Origin: Bacteroidota bacterium
GTDB taxonomy: Bacteria; Bacteroidota; Bacteroidia; NS11-12g; UBA9320
Length of the DNA stretch: 64,000 nucleotides
Direction of reading: 5' to 3'
Assembly (NCBI GenBank): GCA_002746305.1
Contig: NVWV01000008.1
Location: 61,353-125,352 of the forward strand
Shown here: positions 1 to 9,409 of the stretch, piece after piece
How positions within the stretch are numbered: the first letter of the stretch is position 1
How the letters are laid out: the number at the start of each line of letters is the position of its first letter
The notes under the pieces: generated by a model
What the model saw: the letters and a program-made list of their open reading frames with translations, nothing else
Databases searched by the model: none
Told to the model about the DNA's origin: nothing
Position numbers and translations under genes: made by a program

Positions 1-2
1 GT

Positions 3-161
3 GCACCGGGAAGTTCTACCTCGTCTGAAATACCTGAAGAGGAACAAAAGGAAATGGGACTTAGTGATGGGCTTATTCGATTTTCAATAGGACTAGATGC
101 CGATATAGCTCGTACATATGACACCATGGTAGAGTGCATGGAAGAAGTTGGCGTATTATAA
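3..161 (+). CDS. Cys/Met metabolism PLP-dependent enzyme, C-terminal end (partial)
   Basis: Only the last 52 residues are present; the gene starts before the window. The reading frame from base 3 ends with TAA at 159-161. The tail contains SSTSSEIPEEEQKEMGLSDG followed by LIRFSIGLDADI, which matches the closing segment of the cystathionine gamma-lyase / methionine gamma-lyase / O-acetylhomoserine sulfhydrylase fold (SS..S..PEEE...G..DGLIR.S.GL). These enzymes use pyridoxal phosphate in sulfur amino-acid metabolism in the cytoplasm. The exact substrate cannot be told from this tail. The family assignment is fairly secure, the specific enzyme is not. Confidence 0.75.
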   Translation, partial: APGSSTSSEIPEEEQKEMGLSDGLIRFSIGLDADIARTYDTMVECMEEVGVL

Positions 162-208
162 AACAAGATTTATTAAACTGCCTTATCTCAAAATTCTAGA
201 ACAAAAAT

Positions 209-565
209 ATGATTGAATACCAGACCATAAATGGTACCAAGATAGGTACCGTGCCTTTCTCGAATGGCACATCCTTGACCAACGACACTCTTCTAGATGT
301 AATGATGAATTGTAGGTTCGAAGATTGTGGTTCTATTTTAGTTTACCAACATCATCTTGCAGATGAATTCTTTGATTTAAAAACAAAAGTAGCAGGTGAC
401 TTACTTCAAAAATTCTCAACATACGATTGCAAGCTTGCCATAGTTGGAAATTTTCAATCTATAGAAAGTAAAAGCCTAGCAGACTTCATTGGTGAGAGCA
501 ATCGTATAGGTAGGATAACCTTTGCCTCCACAAAAGAAGAGGCAATCAAAGCACTTTCTGTATAG
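209..565 (+). CDS. DUF4180 domain protein
   Basis: 118 residues, covering a whole DUF4180 domain. The recognisable block is LKTKVAGDLLQKFSTYDCKLAIVGNF followed by SKSLADFIGESNRIGRITF, typical of the family. No signal peptide or membrane segment. DUF4180 proteins are small cytoplasmic proteins of unknown biochemical role, with a fold resembling STAS-type domains. It lies 48 bp after the PLP enzyme and 52 bp before the epimerase gene, on the same strand, so co-transcription is possible but not shown. Confidence 0.8.
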   Translation: MIEYQTINGTKIGTVPFSNGTSLTNDTLLDVMMNCRFEDCGSILVYQHHLADEFFDLKTKVAGDLLQKFSTYDCKLAIVGNFQSIESKSLADFIGESNRIGRITFASTKEEAIKALSV

Positions 566-617
566 AAAATACAGTCTATTCATACATAACAAAAAACTAA
601 TCCTTAAACTTGTGACG

Positions 618-1022
618 ATGCAAAAAATAGAGCATATCGGTATTGCTGTAAAAGACATAGAGGAGAGTAACAAGCTTTTCGCCAAACTCCTAAACACAAA
701 ACATTACAAAATGGAAGAAGTTGAAAGCGAAGGAGTCATTACTTCATTCTTTCAAATAGGAGATGTCAAAATTGAGCTTCTCCAAGCAACAAAAGACTCT
801 AGTTCTATTCATAAATTCATCGAAAAAAAAGGTGAAGGAGTACACCACATTGCTTTTGCTGTGGATGATGTAAATACTGAATTAGAACGATTGAAATCCG
901 AAGGTTTTGAAGCTATCCACCAAGAAGCCAAAGATGGTGCAGATGGTAAAGTCATTGCGTTTTTGCACCCCAAGTCTACCAATAGAGTTTTAACCGAAAT
1001 TTGTTCCGATAAAAATGCTTAA
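618..1022 (+). CDS. mce: methylmalonyl-CoA epimerase
   Basis: 134 residues, the usual length of this VOC-fold metalloenzyme, which interconverts (2R)- and (2S)-methylmalonyl-CoA in the propionyl-CoA pathway. The start ATG at 618 gives MQKIEHIGIAVKDI, the canonical N terminus; a longer open frame back to 522 has no family support. Probable metal ligands are H6, H77 (in GVHHIAFAVDD), and E127 near the end, plus a likely catalytic Glu in IELL at about 53. Its stop overlaps the start of the following permease by 8 bases, so the two are probably translated together. Confidence 0.9.
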   Translation: MQKIEHIGIAVKDIEESNKLFAKLLNTKHYKMEEVESEGVITSFFQIGDVKIELLQATKDSSSIHKFIEKKGEGVHHIAFAVDDVNTELERLKSEGFEAIHQEAKDGADGKVIAFLHPKSTNRVLTEICSDKNA

Positions 1023-2109
1023 AAATAAGAACGTCCGTCTTTTTCTGGGTATACTAGGAGTACTTGTCTTAGGATACATACTTTGGAATGTAAGAACCAT
1101 CATCTACTACTTCTTTGCAGCTGCCGTTATTGCTTTTGTAGCAAGACCTCTAATGCGTTTACTCGGCAGAGTAAAGATCAAAGGTTGGGTCTTACCCAAT
1201 TGGCTAAAGTCAGCACTGGTATTAGTCACTTTTGTAGTGATCATATTTAGTCTATTTAGTATGGTAATTCCTACAATAGCAGAACAGGCCCATATTATAT
1301 CCAAAATAGACACCAAGAATATTGTGGACCGCATTCAACCACAAATAGAGTCTATTAGTTCTTGGATGCAACAAGCCAATATAGATCAAGATGAACTTCA
1401 AAATATCCTTCAAAAGGAGGTCTCTTCTATATTTAGCATGGGAGATGTAGGCAAATATGTTTCGGGGTTCTTGAGTGGGATTACGGATTCACTTATTGCA
1501 GCTTTTTCCATTCTATTCATTTGTTTTTTCCTACTAAAGGATGGTCGTATCGTTGACAATGTAGTAGCAAGCATTACACCGGATAAGTATCTGGATAAAA
1601 TTCGCACCATCTTCAACGAGACCAAAGATTTACTAACACGCTACTTTGTTGGGGTTGTAATCCAAATCACCATTGTTATGGTTGTAATTACGGTAGGCTT
1701 AACCATACTTGGAGTAAAAAATGCACTTCTTATTGGAGTGATCGCAGGAATATTTAATATCATCCCTTACATCGGCCCATTACTGGGAGCTTTAATTGGC
1801 ATTAGCCTTGCAGCTACTGGTCAGTTAGAAGCTCATCCCGATTTGAGCATGACGTCATTTGTTCTTTCTGCAATGATTCCATTTGCAGTAGCACAAGCCT
1901 TAGATAATTTCGCACTACAACCCATCATATTTTCCAAAAGTGTAAAGGCTCATCCGCTAGAGATATTCCTTGTAATACTTGCGGCCGGCTCACTAGCAGG
2001 TGTTGTCGGAATGATAGTAGCAGTACCAGCATACTCCTTCCTGCGAATAGTCGCCAAAGAATTTTTCAATGGGTATAAAGTCGTACAAGGGCTTACCAAA
2101 GATTTATAA
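1015..2109 (+). CDS. AI-2E family transporter (PF01594-type permease)
   Basis: 364 residues with about eight hydrophobic segments: a pair near residues 8-40, one near 65-90, then a soluble loop with amphipathic helices (about 95-150) and a cluster of segments from 155 to the end. Motifs such as FNIIPYIGPLLGA and LEIFLVILAAGSLAGVVGMI identify the AI-2E/PerM/YdiK superfamily. Members are inner-membrane permeases; some export autoinducer-2 or act in Na+/H+ antiport, but the substrate here is unknown. It overlaps the epimerase gene by 8 bases. Confidence 0.85.
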   Translation: MLKNKNVRLFLGILGVLVLGYILWNVRTIIYYFFAAAVIAFVARPLMRLLGRVKIKGWVLPNWLKSALVLVTFVVIIFSLFSMVIPTIAEQAHIISKIDTKNIVDRIQPQIESISSWMQQANIDQDELQNILQKEVSSIFSMGDVGKYVSGFLSGITDSLIAAFSILFICFFLLKDGRIVDNVVASITPDKYLDKIRTIFNETKDLLTRYFVGVVIQITIVMVVITVGLTILGVKNALLIGVIAGIFNIIPYIGPLLGALIGISLAATGQLEAHPDLSMTSFVLSAMIPFAVAQALDNFALQPIIFSKSVKAHPLEIFLVILAAGSLAGVVGMIVAVPAYSFLRIVAKEFFNGYKVVQGLTKDL

Positions 2110-2141
2110 TCGTATCATATTATATCTGGTTTAAACAAAAG

Positions 2142-3050
2142 ATGAAGACCATCAAAATACTTAGAATTCAAACCCTCATTATTTGCTTACTGATTCTATT
2201 CAGTTCCAATGCCCAGACCTACAAAAGCAATAGTTGGTCTGCCAATTTATATCTAGGAGCGAGCAATATGATGGGTGACTTAGGCGGAAGCAATTTCATT
2301 GGCAGCAGAGGTGTTTTTGACTATGACTTTAGAGCTACAAGACTTGCTGTTGGTACTGGGATTAATATGAACACAGGAGCCTTTTCTTTAGGACTAAATC
2401 TATTGTTCACCAGATTGGCTGGCAATGATGAATACTCTGCACAAGATTTTCAAGTAGACAGAAATCTATGTGTTCGAACAGATTTGTTTGAAGCTAGTTT
2501 TCTTACTGAATACCGCCCATTCAGCAGAACCAAAGGATTCAATCGGTTTTATGTGTATACTGGCATTGGTGGAATCTACTATCAACCCAAGACTAAATTA
2601 AACGATGATTGGATTAAACTAAGAACATTGGGAACCGAGGGACAGTATTTTGATGATGGCCCAGGACCTTACAGCGAACTCGATGTAGTAATACCATATG
2701 GCCTTGGATACAAATTCAGATTGGCAAAAAGCACATCTCTAATCCTTGATTTAGGATTCAGAAAAACATTTACAGATTACTTGGATGATGTAAGTACCGT
2801 TTATGTTGACCCTGTACTTCTTGCATCCTCCAATGGAATAGAATCTCCTATCCTATCCAATCGGTCTAACACACCTAAAGTAATTGGGGATGAAAGAGGA
2901 AATCCAGACAAAGATGACATGTACTTCTTATTGGGTTTAAAATTCGAGTATATCTTAGGTGGGAAAGCAGGTGATGGTTGTTATTACAATCGTAACCCAC
3001 CCAAAACTAGAAGCACCAAAATAAACCAACGTAAGATGTTTACACGATAG
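2142..3050 (+). CDS. DUF6089 outer-membrane beta-barrel protein, copy 1
   Basis: 302 residues. An N-terminal signal peptide (about residues 1-24, ending SSNAQ) is followed by alternating aromatic/small strands and blocks such as NSWSANLYLGASNMMGDLGG and PKTKLNDDWIKLRTLGTEGQ, which I recognise from the bacteroidetal DUF6089 family of predicted outer-membrane barrels. The second half contains RKTFTDYLDDVSTVY, a shared signature with the paralogue at 3721-4611. The C terminus is basic. It is followed after 3 bases by the UDG gene. Function unknown; probably structural or part of an envelope machine. Confidence 0.8.
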   Translation: MKTIKILRIQTLIICLLILFSSNAQTYKSNSWSANLYLGASNMMGDLGGSNFIGSRGVFDYDFRATRLAVGTGINMNTGAFSLGLNLLFTRLAGNDEYSAQDFQVDRNLCVRTDLFEASFLTEYRPFSRTKGFNRFYVYTGIGGIYYQPKTKLNDDWIKLRTLGTEGQYFDDGPGPYSELDVVIPYGLGYKFRLAKSTSLILDLGFRKTFTDYLDDVSTVYVDPVLLASSNGIESPILSNRSNTPKVIGDERGNPDKDDMYFLLGLKFEYILGGKAGDGCYYNRNPPKTRSTKINQRKMFTR

Positions 3051-3053
3051 CTA

Positions 3054-3626
3054 GTGAAAAAGCTTCTTACCGAAATATCAAGCTGTACTATCTGTAAAAA
3101 ACACCTTCCATTAGGACCACGACCTGTTGTTAATGGCACTCCAAATTCCAAGATTGTAATTATAGGGCAAGCACCGGGAACTGCTGTTCATGCAAGTGGA
3201 ATTCCATGGGATGATAAGAGTGGCAAAAATTTAAGAGGGTGGATGAATGTAAATGAACAAACGTTTTATGACACTAACCAATTTGCCATAATTCCAATGG
3301 GATTCTGTTATCCGGGTAAAGGGAAATCTGGAGATCTACCTCCTCGACCAGAATGTGCTCCTCAATGGCATTCACTGTTATTTGACCAAATGCAAGACAT
3401 AGAGCTTGTGTTACTGATTGGCAAATATGCTCAAGATTACTATTTAAAGAAAGCAGCTAAACGTACACTCACCGAAACGGTTAAGAACTTCAAAAGCTAT
3501 TTACCCAATTACTTTGTTCTCCCCCACCCTTCACCTCGCAACAATATATGGCAGGCAAAAAACGAGTGGTTTAAGAAAGAAGTACTTCCTGAACTCAAGG
3601 AACAAATAGGATACATCATCAGGTAA
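3054..3626 (+). CDS. uracil-DNA glycosylase family protein
   Basis: 190 residues from a GTG start three bases after the upstream stop. It has C11-T-I-C14 near the N terminus, the motif GQAPG at about 38-42, and HPSPRN near residue 160, the pattern of the small family-4/5-like UDG superfamily members often annotated 'uracil-DNA glycosylase family'. Such proteins excise uracil or are related DNA-repair glycosylases in the cytoplasm. Only two Cys of a possible iron-sulfur cluster are obvious, so cluster binding is uncertain. It sits between two DUF6089 paralogues, which looks like an insertion or a duplication around it. Confidence 0.82.
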   Translation: MKKLLTEISSCTICKKHLPLGPRPVVNGTPNSKIVIIGQAPGTAVHASGIPWDDKSGKNLRGWMNVNEQTFYDTNQFAIIPMGFCYPGKGKSGDLPPRPECAPQWHSLLFDQMQDIELVLLIGKYAQDYYLKKAAKRTLTETVKNFKSYLPNYFVLPHPSPRNNIWQAKNEWFKKEVLPELKEQIGYIIR

Positions 3627-3720
3627 TTCGTGCTTATTGCTTTGCCATATTAATATTACAAAAGCCAATATTTATACCAACAAAGACTTTCTGCTCGTTT
3701 TGCATAAAATGTAACCAATT

Positions 3721-4611
3721 ATGAGGAGATTAACAGTTTTTAGTATCGCAGTGGGAGTAGGATTATGCAGTTTTGGACAGTCGTTTCATAAAAACTCTTG
3801 GTCTTACAATTTATTTTTAGGCGGCAGTAGCATGCTTGGAGATTTAGGAGGAGGAAGCTCAAATGGTGGCTTTGGCGTCACAGATTTTGACCTAAGATCA
3901 GTTCGACCTGCCATTGGTATAGGCACCAGTTACAACATGAGAGGCCTATCATTAGGCACTAATCTATTGTATACCCGTCTTATCGGTAATGATGCATTTA
4001 GCCAATCCGAAAGCAGATCTATCAGAAACTTGAGTGTAAGAACAGATTTGGTAGAGCTTAATGTAATAGGAGAAATCCGTCCTTTTGGAAGAAATCCTGT
4101 TCTTAAGCGAATGTACTTAACCGTAGGTGTAGGCGGAATATTCTACCAACCCAAAGCCAAGTTAAATGATGAATGGATAAAGCTTCGTCCTTTGGGAACA
4201 GAAGGACAATTTATAAATGGAAGTAGCACCTACAGTAAATTGGATGTAGTTATTCCATACGGAGTTGGATACAAGTTTCCGTTGGGAGAATCAACTACGC
4301 TAAACCTGGATGTAGGAATCAGAAAGACATTTACGGATTACCTCGACGATGTAAGTACCGTTTATGCTAACAATGCAACCCTGGCAGAACTTAGTGGCTC
4401 TACAGCAGCTACTCTTGCAGATCGAAGCGGTCTATCCTTAGCAGAAGGAACTCAACGGGGTGGAGAGAAATACAACGACAGCTACTTTATAGTCGGTTTA
4501 AAGTTTGAAAAAACAATTGGCGGAAAGCAAACCAGTTGCTTTTATGATGATGTACCAATATCCAGTAAACGAAGAATCAAAAGACATCAACGACGAATGT
4601 TTAGGAGGTAA
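3721..4611 (+). CDS. DUF6089 outer-membrane beta-barrel protein, copy 2
   Basis: 296 residues, a clear paralogue of the gene at 2142-3050. Shared blocks are the N-terminal KNSWSYNLFLGGSSMLGDLG, the central PKAKLNDEWIKLRPLGTEGQ and RKTFTDYLDDVSTVYA. Residues 1-19 form a signal peptide (ends SFGQ). The C terminus is very basic (KRRIKRHQRRMFRR), as in copy 1. Tandem duplication with the UDG gene between the copies is the simplest history. Predicted outer-membrane location; function unknown. Confidence 0.8.
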   Translation: MRRLTVFSIAVGVGLCSFGQSFHKNSWSYNLFLGGSSMLGDLGGGSSNGGFGVTDFDLRSVRPAIGIGTSYNMRGLSLGTNLLYTRLIGNDAFSQSESRSIRNLSVRTDLVELNVIGEIRPFGRNPVLKRMYLTVGVGGIFYQPKAKLNDEWIKLRPLGTEGQFINGSSTYSKLDVVIPYGVGYKFPLGESTTLNLDVGIRKTFTDYLDDVSTVYANNATLAELSGSTAATLADRSGLSLAEGTQRGGEKYNDSYFIVGLKFEKTIGGKQTSCFYDDVPISSKRRIKRHQRRMFRR

Positions 4612-4753
4612 TTCTTGATTTCTGCTGAGATAGTATTGTGTTCTAGTCGACAATCTGTTAAATCACACAACTACACCCTTCCTAAAACGCTAATAACCTT
4701 ACAGTTAGCTCATAGGCACGATTATTGACATTCGTATGACCAAATCTGATCAT

Positions 4754-6244
4754 ATGAAAAACAATATTTTACTCCTTAGTTTCTTACTTATCACATCATT
4801 AACCTACGCTCAAAACTATGACCTGAACAGTTATAACTACAGGTATCAAAAATACAAGGGACTGACCTTTGATTTTAACTTAAACTCCAATGGAAATCAA
4901 AGTTTCAACAGCATTCAAGATACCCTTTTCAAAGATAGCACCTTCCTAAATCGAGGAAATACGAACTCTATGTTTGCTATCAATCCAAGTTATTTTTCAC
5001 ACACCAACACAGAAGAATTAAATCAAACAATTACAACGGGACTCCGAAATTCGTTTGAGTTTGCAAACTCCTCGCAGCGAGGAAGCAACATGGACAGAAA
5101 TAAATCTTTTAACTCATCCAATTCCTTTGGATTTAATTATTCCAATAGCAAACGAGTCTACAATGGTGACAAATTTAAGTACAGGTACCTACATAACAAT
5201 ACAGGAGCAAATACTTCAGACTATAGGTACAAACTACAAGACACTATTAGTCGGTCCAGCCGCCAACGTTTCTATTTTACTGACATCACTATAAAAACAG
5301 GATTTGGAAAAGGACGACTTAATTATGTAACGGATGCAGTCCTTGCCTCTTTTATTCTTCAGGACCTAACCAAGCATACCGGACAACAATTTAGTAATGA
5401 ACAAATAGAGCAAGTCGCAAGAGGTATTACCTTAATTAAAAATCAACGATACCTTGACCGTAGACTGAGATACATTGAACAGATCAGACTTTTAGACAGT
5501 GTTCTTCAAAAGAGCAATGTCAAAATTGACAACAAGCTTATATACTTCTCTGTGCTAAGTGATAATTGGCTTTATACCAATAATCAAAATAGAAGTTCAG
5601 GCAAAATGTGGACACACCTCATATCTGCTAATTCAAATACATCCTTTGAAAAAATCAGAAGAGATTACGGACAGTTTAACACTATAAGATACTATAACTT
5701 TAAAGAATTTATTCAAAAGTATAACATTGAATTAGAATCTAACTTCTCTAAATCCGAACAAAAGTCACTTCATGTTCAACAAATCTTTGGAGGTTTTATT
5801 AGCTCAGGGATAGTATACAATAGCGAACAGAGATTTGGTCAATTTGATTATGAAAATGAGGACATAACCTTTGAGGATTTAAACAATTACGACTTTACCA
5901 GTTGGGACACAAAAATTGGCGGGAGTTGCGGCTACCTATATCAACCAAATTCTCGAAATGTATTCAGGGCAACTCTATATTCACAAATCGCATACTCCAA
6001 GGTTTTGGAAGGAACCCCCAGTACTAGTTTGCTGTATACCAACAGACATGTTCTATCCCCTTCGTTTACCATAAATACGCATTACTACCACTGGTTCTCT
6101 CCAAATCTCAATCTTACCATCACTGGATCAGGAGGGACACTCACTTCATTGGAAAACAGATCAAATGAGTTCAATCTTGTTAAAGACCAAAACACTAGCA
6201 TGGTTTACAACATAACGGCAGGATTGGTTTATCAGCTCTTCTAG
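4754..6244 (+). CDS. predicted outer-membrane/secreted protein, unknown function
   Basis: About 496 residues from ATG 4754, chosen because it begins a clean signal peptide (MKNNILLLSFLLITSLTYAQ); the frame is open to 4736 but that adds charged residues before the signal. The mature part is rich in Asn, Ser, Tyr and aromatic-alternating strands (for example NLTITGSGGTLTS near the end, finishing LVYQLF with a C-terminal aromatic), compatible with an outer-membrane beta-barrel. I do not recognise a named family. It converges on pth: the two stops overlap around 6241-6244. Confidence 0.6.
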   Translation: MKNNILLLSFLLITSLTYAQNYDLNSYNYRYQKYKGLTFDFNLNSNGNQSFNSIQDTLFKDSTFLNRGNTNSMFAINPSYFSHTNTEELNQTITTGLRNSFEFANSSQRGSNMDRNKSFNSSNSFGFNYSNSKRVYNGDKFKYRYLHNNTGANTSDYRYKLQDTISRSSRQRFYFTDITIKTGFGKGRLNYVTDAVLASFILQDLTKHTGQQFSNEQIEQVARGITLIKNQRYLDRRLRYIEQIRLLDSVLQKSNVKIDNKLIYFSVLSDNWLYTNNQNRSSGKMWTHLISANSNTSFEKIRRDYGQFNTIRYYNFKEFIQKYNIELESNFSKSEQKSLHVQQIFGGFISSGIVYNSEQRFGQFDYENEDITFEDLNNYDFTSWDTKIGGSCGYLYQPNSRNVFRATLYSQIAYSKVLEGTPSTSLLYTNRHVLSPSFTINTHYYHWFSPNLNLTITGSGGTLTSLENRSNEFNLVKDQNTSMVYNITAGLVYQLF

Positions 6245-6840
6245 CCGCTAAACTCGTTCATCGCTCCATTGAGTCCTTTTACAATCCAGGATTCAATCGC
6301 CTTGCATGCTCTATCTTTTTGGAGAGCTACGTCGATAGATTCTAGTTCTCCCCATTTACCAAGCACAAATTCTACTTGTCTGCCCTTTGGGTAATCATTT
6401 CCTGCTCCAAAACGGATTCTATCGTACTTGTCAGAACCCAAGTGTACTTGAATGTCTTTCAATCCGTTATGGCCTCCTGCACTTCCCTTTCCTCGGATTC
6501 GTAGCTTACCTACATCTATAGAGATATCATCGGTCACTACCAATAGGTTTTTGGGTGCTATTCGCTCTGCACTCATCCAATGCTTCACTGCTTTGCCACT
6601 AAGATTCATGTAGGTAGTAGGTTTTATACAAACGATCTGCTTTCCTCTAAACTTAAACTTGGCCACATTTGCCAATCTTCCTGTATCCCACTCAGCATCA
6701 TGGTCTTTCACCCATTGATCCAACACCTCAAATCCAATATTATGGCGAGTATTGTCATACTCTGACCCTATGTTCCCTAAACCTACAATTAAAAATTTCA
6801 TTTCGTCTGGCTTCTTCTTTTTAAATAACCAATTCCACAT
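6241..6840 (-). CDS. pth: peptidyl-tRNA hydrolase
   Basis: 199 residues. Pth releases tRNA from peptidyl-tRNA that drops off the ribosome; it is essential and cytoplasmic. Visible signatures: MKFLIVGLGNIGSEYDNTRHN with the catalytic His at about residue 33, YMNLSGKAV, and GKGSAGGHNGL. The start at 6840 adds 13 residues (MWNWLFKKKKPDE) before the standard MKFLIVGLGN start. I keep it because its ATG overlaps the upstream stop as TAATG, suggesting coupled translation with the permease gene; the alternative start is 6801. Confidence 0.92.
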   Translation of the reverse strand: MWNWLFKKKKPDEMKFLIVGLGNIGSEYDNTRHNIGFEVLDQWVKDHDAEWDTGRLANVAKFKFRGKQIVCIKPTTYMNLSGKAVKHWMSAERIAPKNLLVVTDDISIDVGKLRIRGKGSAGGHNGLKDIQVHLGSDKYDRIRFGAGNDYPKGRQVEFVLGKWGELESIDVALQKDRACKAIESWIVKGLNGAMNEFSG

Positions 6841-8054
6841 TAGTTGATGTTTACTATTTCCGTCTTACTCGCCTTTAGAGCAGGATAAATAGAAATCAAA
6901 TACCCAAGAATAGAAACTGTAGCAAACGTTAAAAGTAAATCTTTGGATAGCAGTTCTATTGGATAAGATTCTACCATAGCATTCTCCATTTTTAACCACC
7001 CAAAATATTCTTGAGAGAGCACCAAGATCGAGGCCAGGATAATGCCAACTCCTCCACCAATTATAGCAATGTAACTTCCTTGCCACATAAATACTCTTCG
7101 TATGGTACCCGATTGAGCTCCCATACTTTTGAGAATTCCAATGTCTTTCTTTTTGTCTAACACAAGCATAATCAGAGAACCAAAGATATTAAAAGAAGAA
7201 ATCACAAGTACCAAGGCCAGAATGGCAAACGTAAACCACTTTTCACTGCTAAAAATCTTATAGATTAATTCATTCAATTCCCTTCGAGTTTTAATGCTCC
7301 ACTGAGGACCCAAGACAGCCTGCAAAGCTTCCTTGGCATCTACAGGATCTACTCCTGGCTGTAAACTTAGTTCTAATGAACTTATCTCATTGGGATACGT
7401 AAGTAAGTTTTGGGCAAACTCCAAAGAGGTTACAAAGACCTCATTGTCTATCTCTTCGTGGACTAAGAATATTCCACTTGCCCTTAAATACTGAGTACTT
7501 AAAGATGCTATGGGATTCAAAGGGTTATACTCCACATCTCGTCTAGGAACAAACACGGTAACCAGCTCTTGACTTCCTGGGAACAAGTTGAGTTTACTAG
7601 ATAATCCTCCTCCAAAAACACCCAAATAGCGTGAACTATCTCCCAAATTAAACTCACCAAGAACAACAAGAGAATCAAATTTATCGGCATCAAACTCCCT
7701 ATCTACTCCCTTTATCTTAGCTATCTCTTGATGTTGATCGTACTTGATAACCACTTTTTCCTCTAGAACTTGCGACACTCTTGTCACATCTTCTACAGCC
7801 TCAATCTTCTCCTTTAATTCATCTGTGTATGTAAATGTCTTTTTACCATGTGCTGTTATCTTCAGCTCAGGATCATAATTATTGATCATACCCTCAACCA
7901 GATTTTCAAATCCATTGAAAGTTGACAATACCACAATCATGGCAAAAGCACCAACACCAAAACCAAGCATAGCAATACCCGTAATAATATTAATTGCGTT
8001 TACCTTCTTCTTAGAAAAAAGATATCGATATGCAATGAAGAGAGGAAGTCTCAC
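6840..8054 (-). CDS. ABC transporter permease, LolC/LolE-like (FtsX family)
   Basis: 404 residues. An N-terminal membrane helix (about 20-50, in NIITGIAMLGFGVGAFAMIV), a large extracytoplasmic MacB-like domain (about 50-265), then three helices with the FtsX-domain signature KKKDIGILKSMGAQSG. This is the layout of the LolC/LolE lipoprotein-releasing permeases, which with LolD move lipoproteins from the inner membrane. No ATPase gene is adjacent. It lies between rbfA (11 bp away) and pth (overlap of one base). Confidence 0.83.
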   Translation of the reverse strand: MRLPLFIAYRYLFSKKKVNAINIITGIAMLGFGVGAFAMIVVLSTFNGFENLVEGMINNYDPELKITAHGKKTFTYTDELKEKIEAVEDVTRVSQVLEEKVVIKYDQHQEIAKIKGVDREFDADKFDSLVVLGEFNLGDSSRYLGVFGGGLSSKLNLFPGSQELVTVFVPRRDVEYNPLNPIASLSTQYLRASGIFLVHEEIDNEVFVTSLEFAQNLLTYPNEISSLELSLQPGVDPVDAKEALQAVLGPQWSIKTRRELNELIYKIFSSEKWFTFAILALVLVISSFNIFGSLIMLVLDKKKDIGILKSMGAQSGTIRRVFMWQGSYIAIIGGGVGIILASILVLSQEYFGWLKMENAMVESYPIELLSKDLLLTFATVSILGYLISIYPALKASKTEIVNIN

Positions 8055-8065
8055 TCCTTTATAGA

Positions 8066-8404
8066 TTACAGATCATCCAACAGATTATTGATTAGTTCTG
8101 CATGGTCCATAGTATTGTCTAAGTAAAATTTCAACTCAGGAATCTTTCTTATTCTTTTACCAATGACCTTAGCTAATTCTTGACGAATCTCCTTATTGTG
8201 ACGTTCAATTATAGAGAGACTTTTCTCTTTATCCTTGGACCCTAAAATGCTAATGTAGATTTTGGCTAAACCCAGATCAGCTGTAGCCACCACTTCAATC
8301 ACAGTAACCATTTGACCTGGTAGTATTCCAGGACAATAACGAGATAATAGCGGTGCTAAATCCCGTTGAATGGCACGAGATATTTTCTCTGTTCTAAGAC
8401 TCAT
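8066..8404 (-). CDS. rbfA: 30S ribosome-binding factor A
   Basis: 112 residues, the normal size of RbfA, a KH-like protein that assists 16S rRNA 5'-end maturation and 30S assembly. Typical features are the N-terminal RTEKISRAIQRDLAPLLSR, the strand DLGLAKIYISIL and the C-terminal IRKIPELKFYLDNTMDHA with the conserved PEL.F..D. It lies three bases after the coiled-coil gene and 11 bases before the Lol-like permease gene, in one leftward operon. Confidence 0.9.
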   Translation of the reverse strand: MSLRTEKISRAIQRDLAPLLSRYCPGILPGQMVTVIEVVATADLGLAKIYISILGSKDKEKSLSIIERHNKEIRQELAKVIGKRIRKIPELKFYLDNTMDHAELINNLLDDL

Positions 8405-8407
8405 TTA

Positions 8408-9331
8408 CTATCTAAGGGTAAAAGATGAAGTACCCATCTTATGATTGTCACTGAATACGTTAACAACGTATCTACCCGAAGTCATTCCTTCTGTTTTTGG
8501 TATTGAAAAAGATCCTTTTTCATTTCCATTCTGAAAATTCACAACCTTTTTCACAGTATACAATCTTTCTCCTCCATCAAAATTAAAAGTACCAGAACCC
8601 GACTTATTGTTGTGTAAAGTGCTCTTACTTGGAGTTACTACTTGAAAGTAAAGCATTTTTTCGCCCTTACTTGCCAAGTCATTATTCGCTAGAATAAACG
8701 TAATGTCAATCTTATCCAACTTACTTAGTCTATCCGTTGTTTTAAAATCACCAAAAACAGCATCTCTCAAAGGCTTAACATCTAACTCTTTCAAGAAAAT
8801 ACGAGATCCAACTGCCACTTGCTTGGTCAGCTCAGTATTGACTACCGCCATATCAGCTACCTTACCTCTCTCTACCTCTACTTGCTTTTGCATCACATAG
8901 TTCTCATCCTTCAAATATTGGTTCTCTTTTGATAATTCTTCTATCTCAAGAGTAAGTGCTGCTACTTGATCCCTCAAACCAGACAAGTCTTTTTTTGCCT
9001 TAGCAAGTTGAGATTTAGTAAGATTACCACTACTTAGTATGGAACGTATTTTACTCACCTTTTTTTGCAGTTCGGCATCGCGTACCTGAATGATGCTATC
9101 CAACTGGGCATTTTGCCCTGTTTTAGCCTCCAAATTCACTCTAAGTTCTTCAGATAATTCTTCCAACTCTTGGCGTTCTGCTTCAGTATCTACTAACTCT
9201 GTTTGAGTAGATTTTAACTCAGAATTTTTAGTCACCAATTGATAAATGAGTCCTACATTTAGTAGTAACAATGCAAATATCATGATGAATAATAACCTCT
9301 TACTTCTTTTATCTTTTATTCCTATACTCAT
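8408..9331 (-). CDS. membrane-anchored coiled-coil protein, unknown function
   Basis: 307 residues from the ATG at 9331 (MSIGIKDKRSKR); the frame is open to 9382 but the extra 17 residues are atypical. A single membrane helix (about 13-33) is followed by a long coiled coil (about 35-155, many ELEEL/KDL heptads) and a C-terminal beta-rich domain with ...FNFDGGERLYTVKKVVNF and NVFSDNHKMGTSSFTLR. Probably anchored in the inner membrane with the coil in the periplasm. I do not recognise the family. It lies in the acn-rbfA-lol-pth leftward cluster. Confidence 0.65.
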   Translation of the reverse strand: MSIGIKDKRSKRLLFIMIFALLLLNVGLIYQLVTKNSELKSTQTELVDTEAERQELEELSEELRVNLEAKTGQNAQLDSIIQVRDAELQKKVSKIRSILSSGNLTKSQLAKAKKDLSGLRDQVAALTLEIEELSKENQYLKDENYVMQKQVEVERGKVADMAVVNTELTKQVAVGSRIFLKELDVKPLRDAVFGDFKTTDRLSKLDKIDITFILANNDLASKGEKMLYFQVVTPSKSTLHNNKSGSGTFNFDGGERLYTVKKVVNFQNGNEKGSFSIPKTEGMTSGRYVVNVFSDNHKMGTSSFTLR

Positions 9332-9409
9332 ATTTTTAATCCTAATCTCTAGGGGTGATAAAATCACTCCTGTATTATACAAATTTACTTATTATCTATT
9401 AACGGAGGG

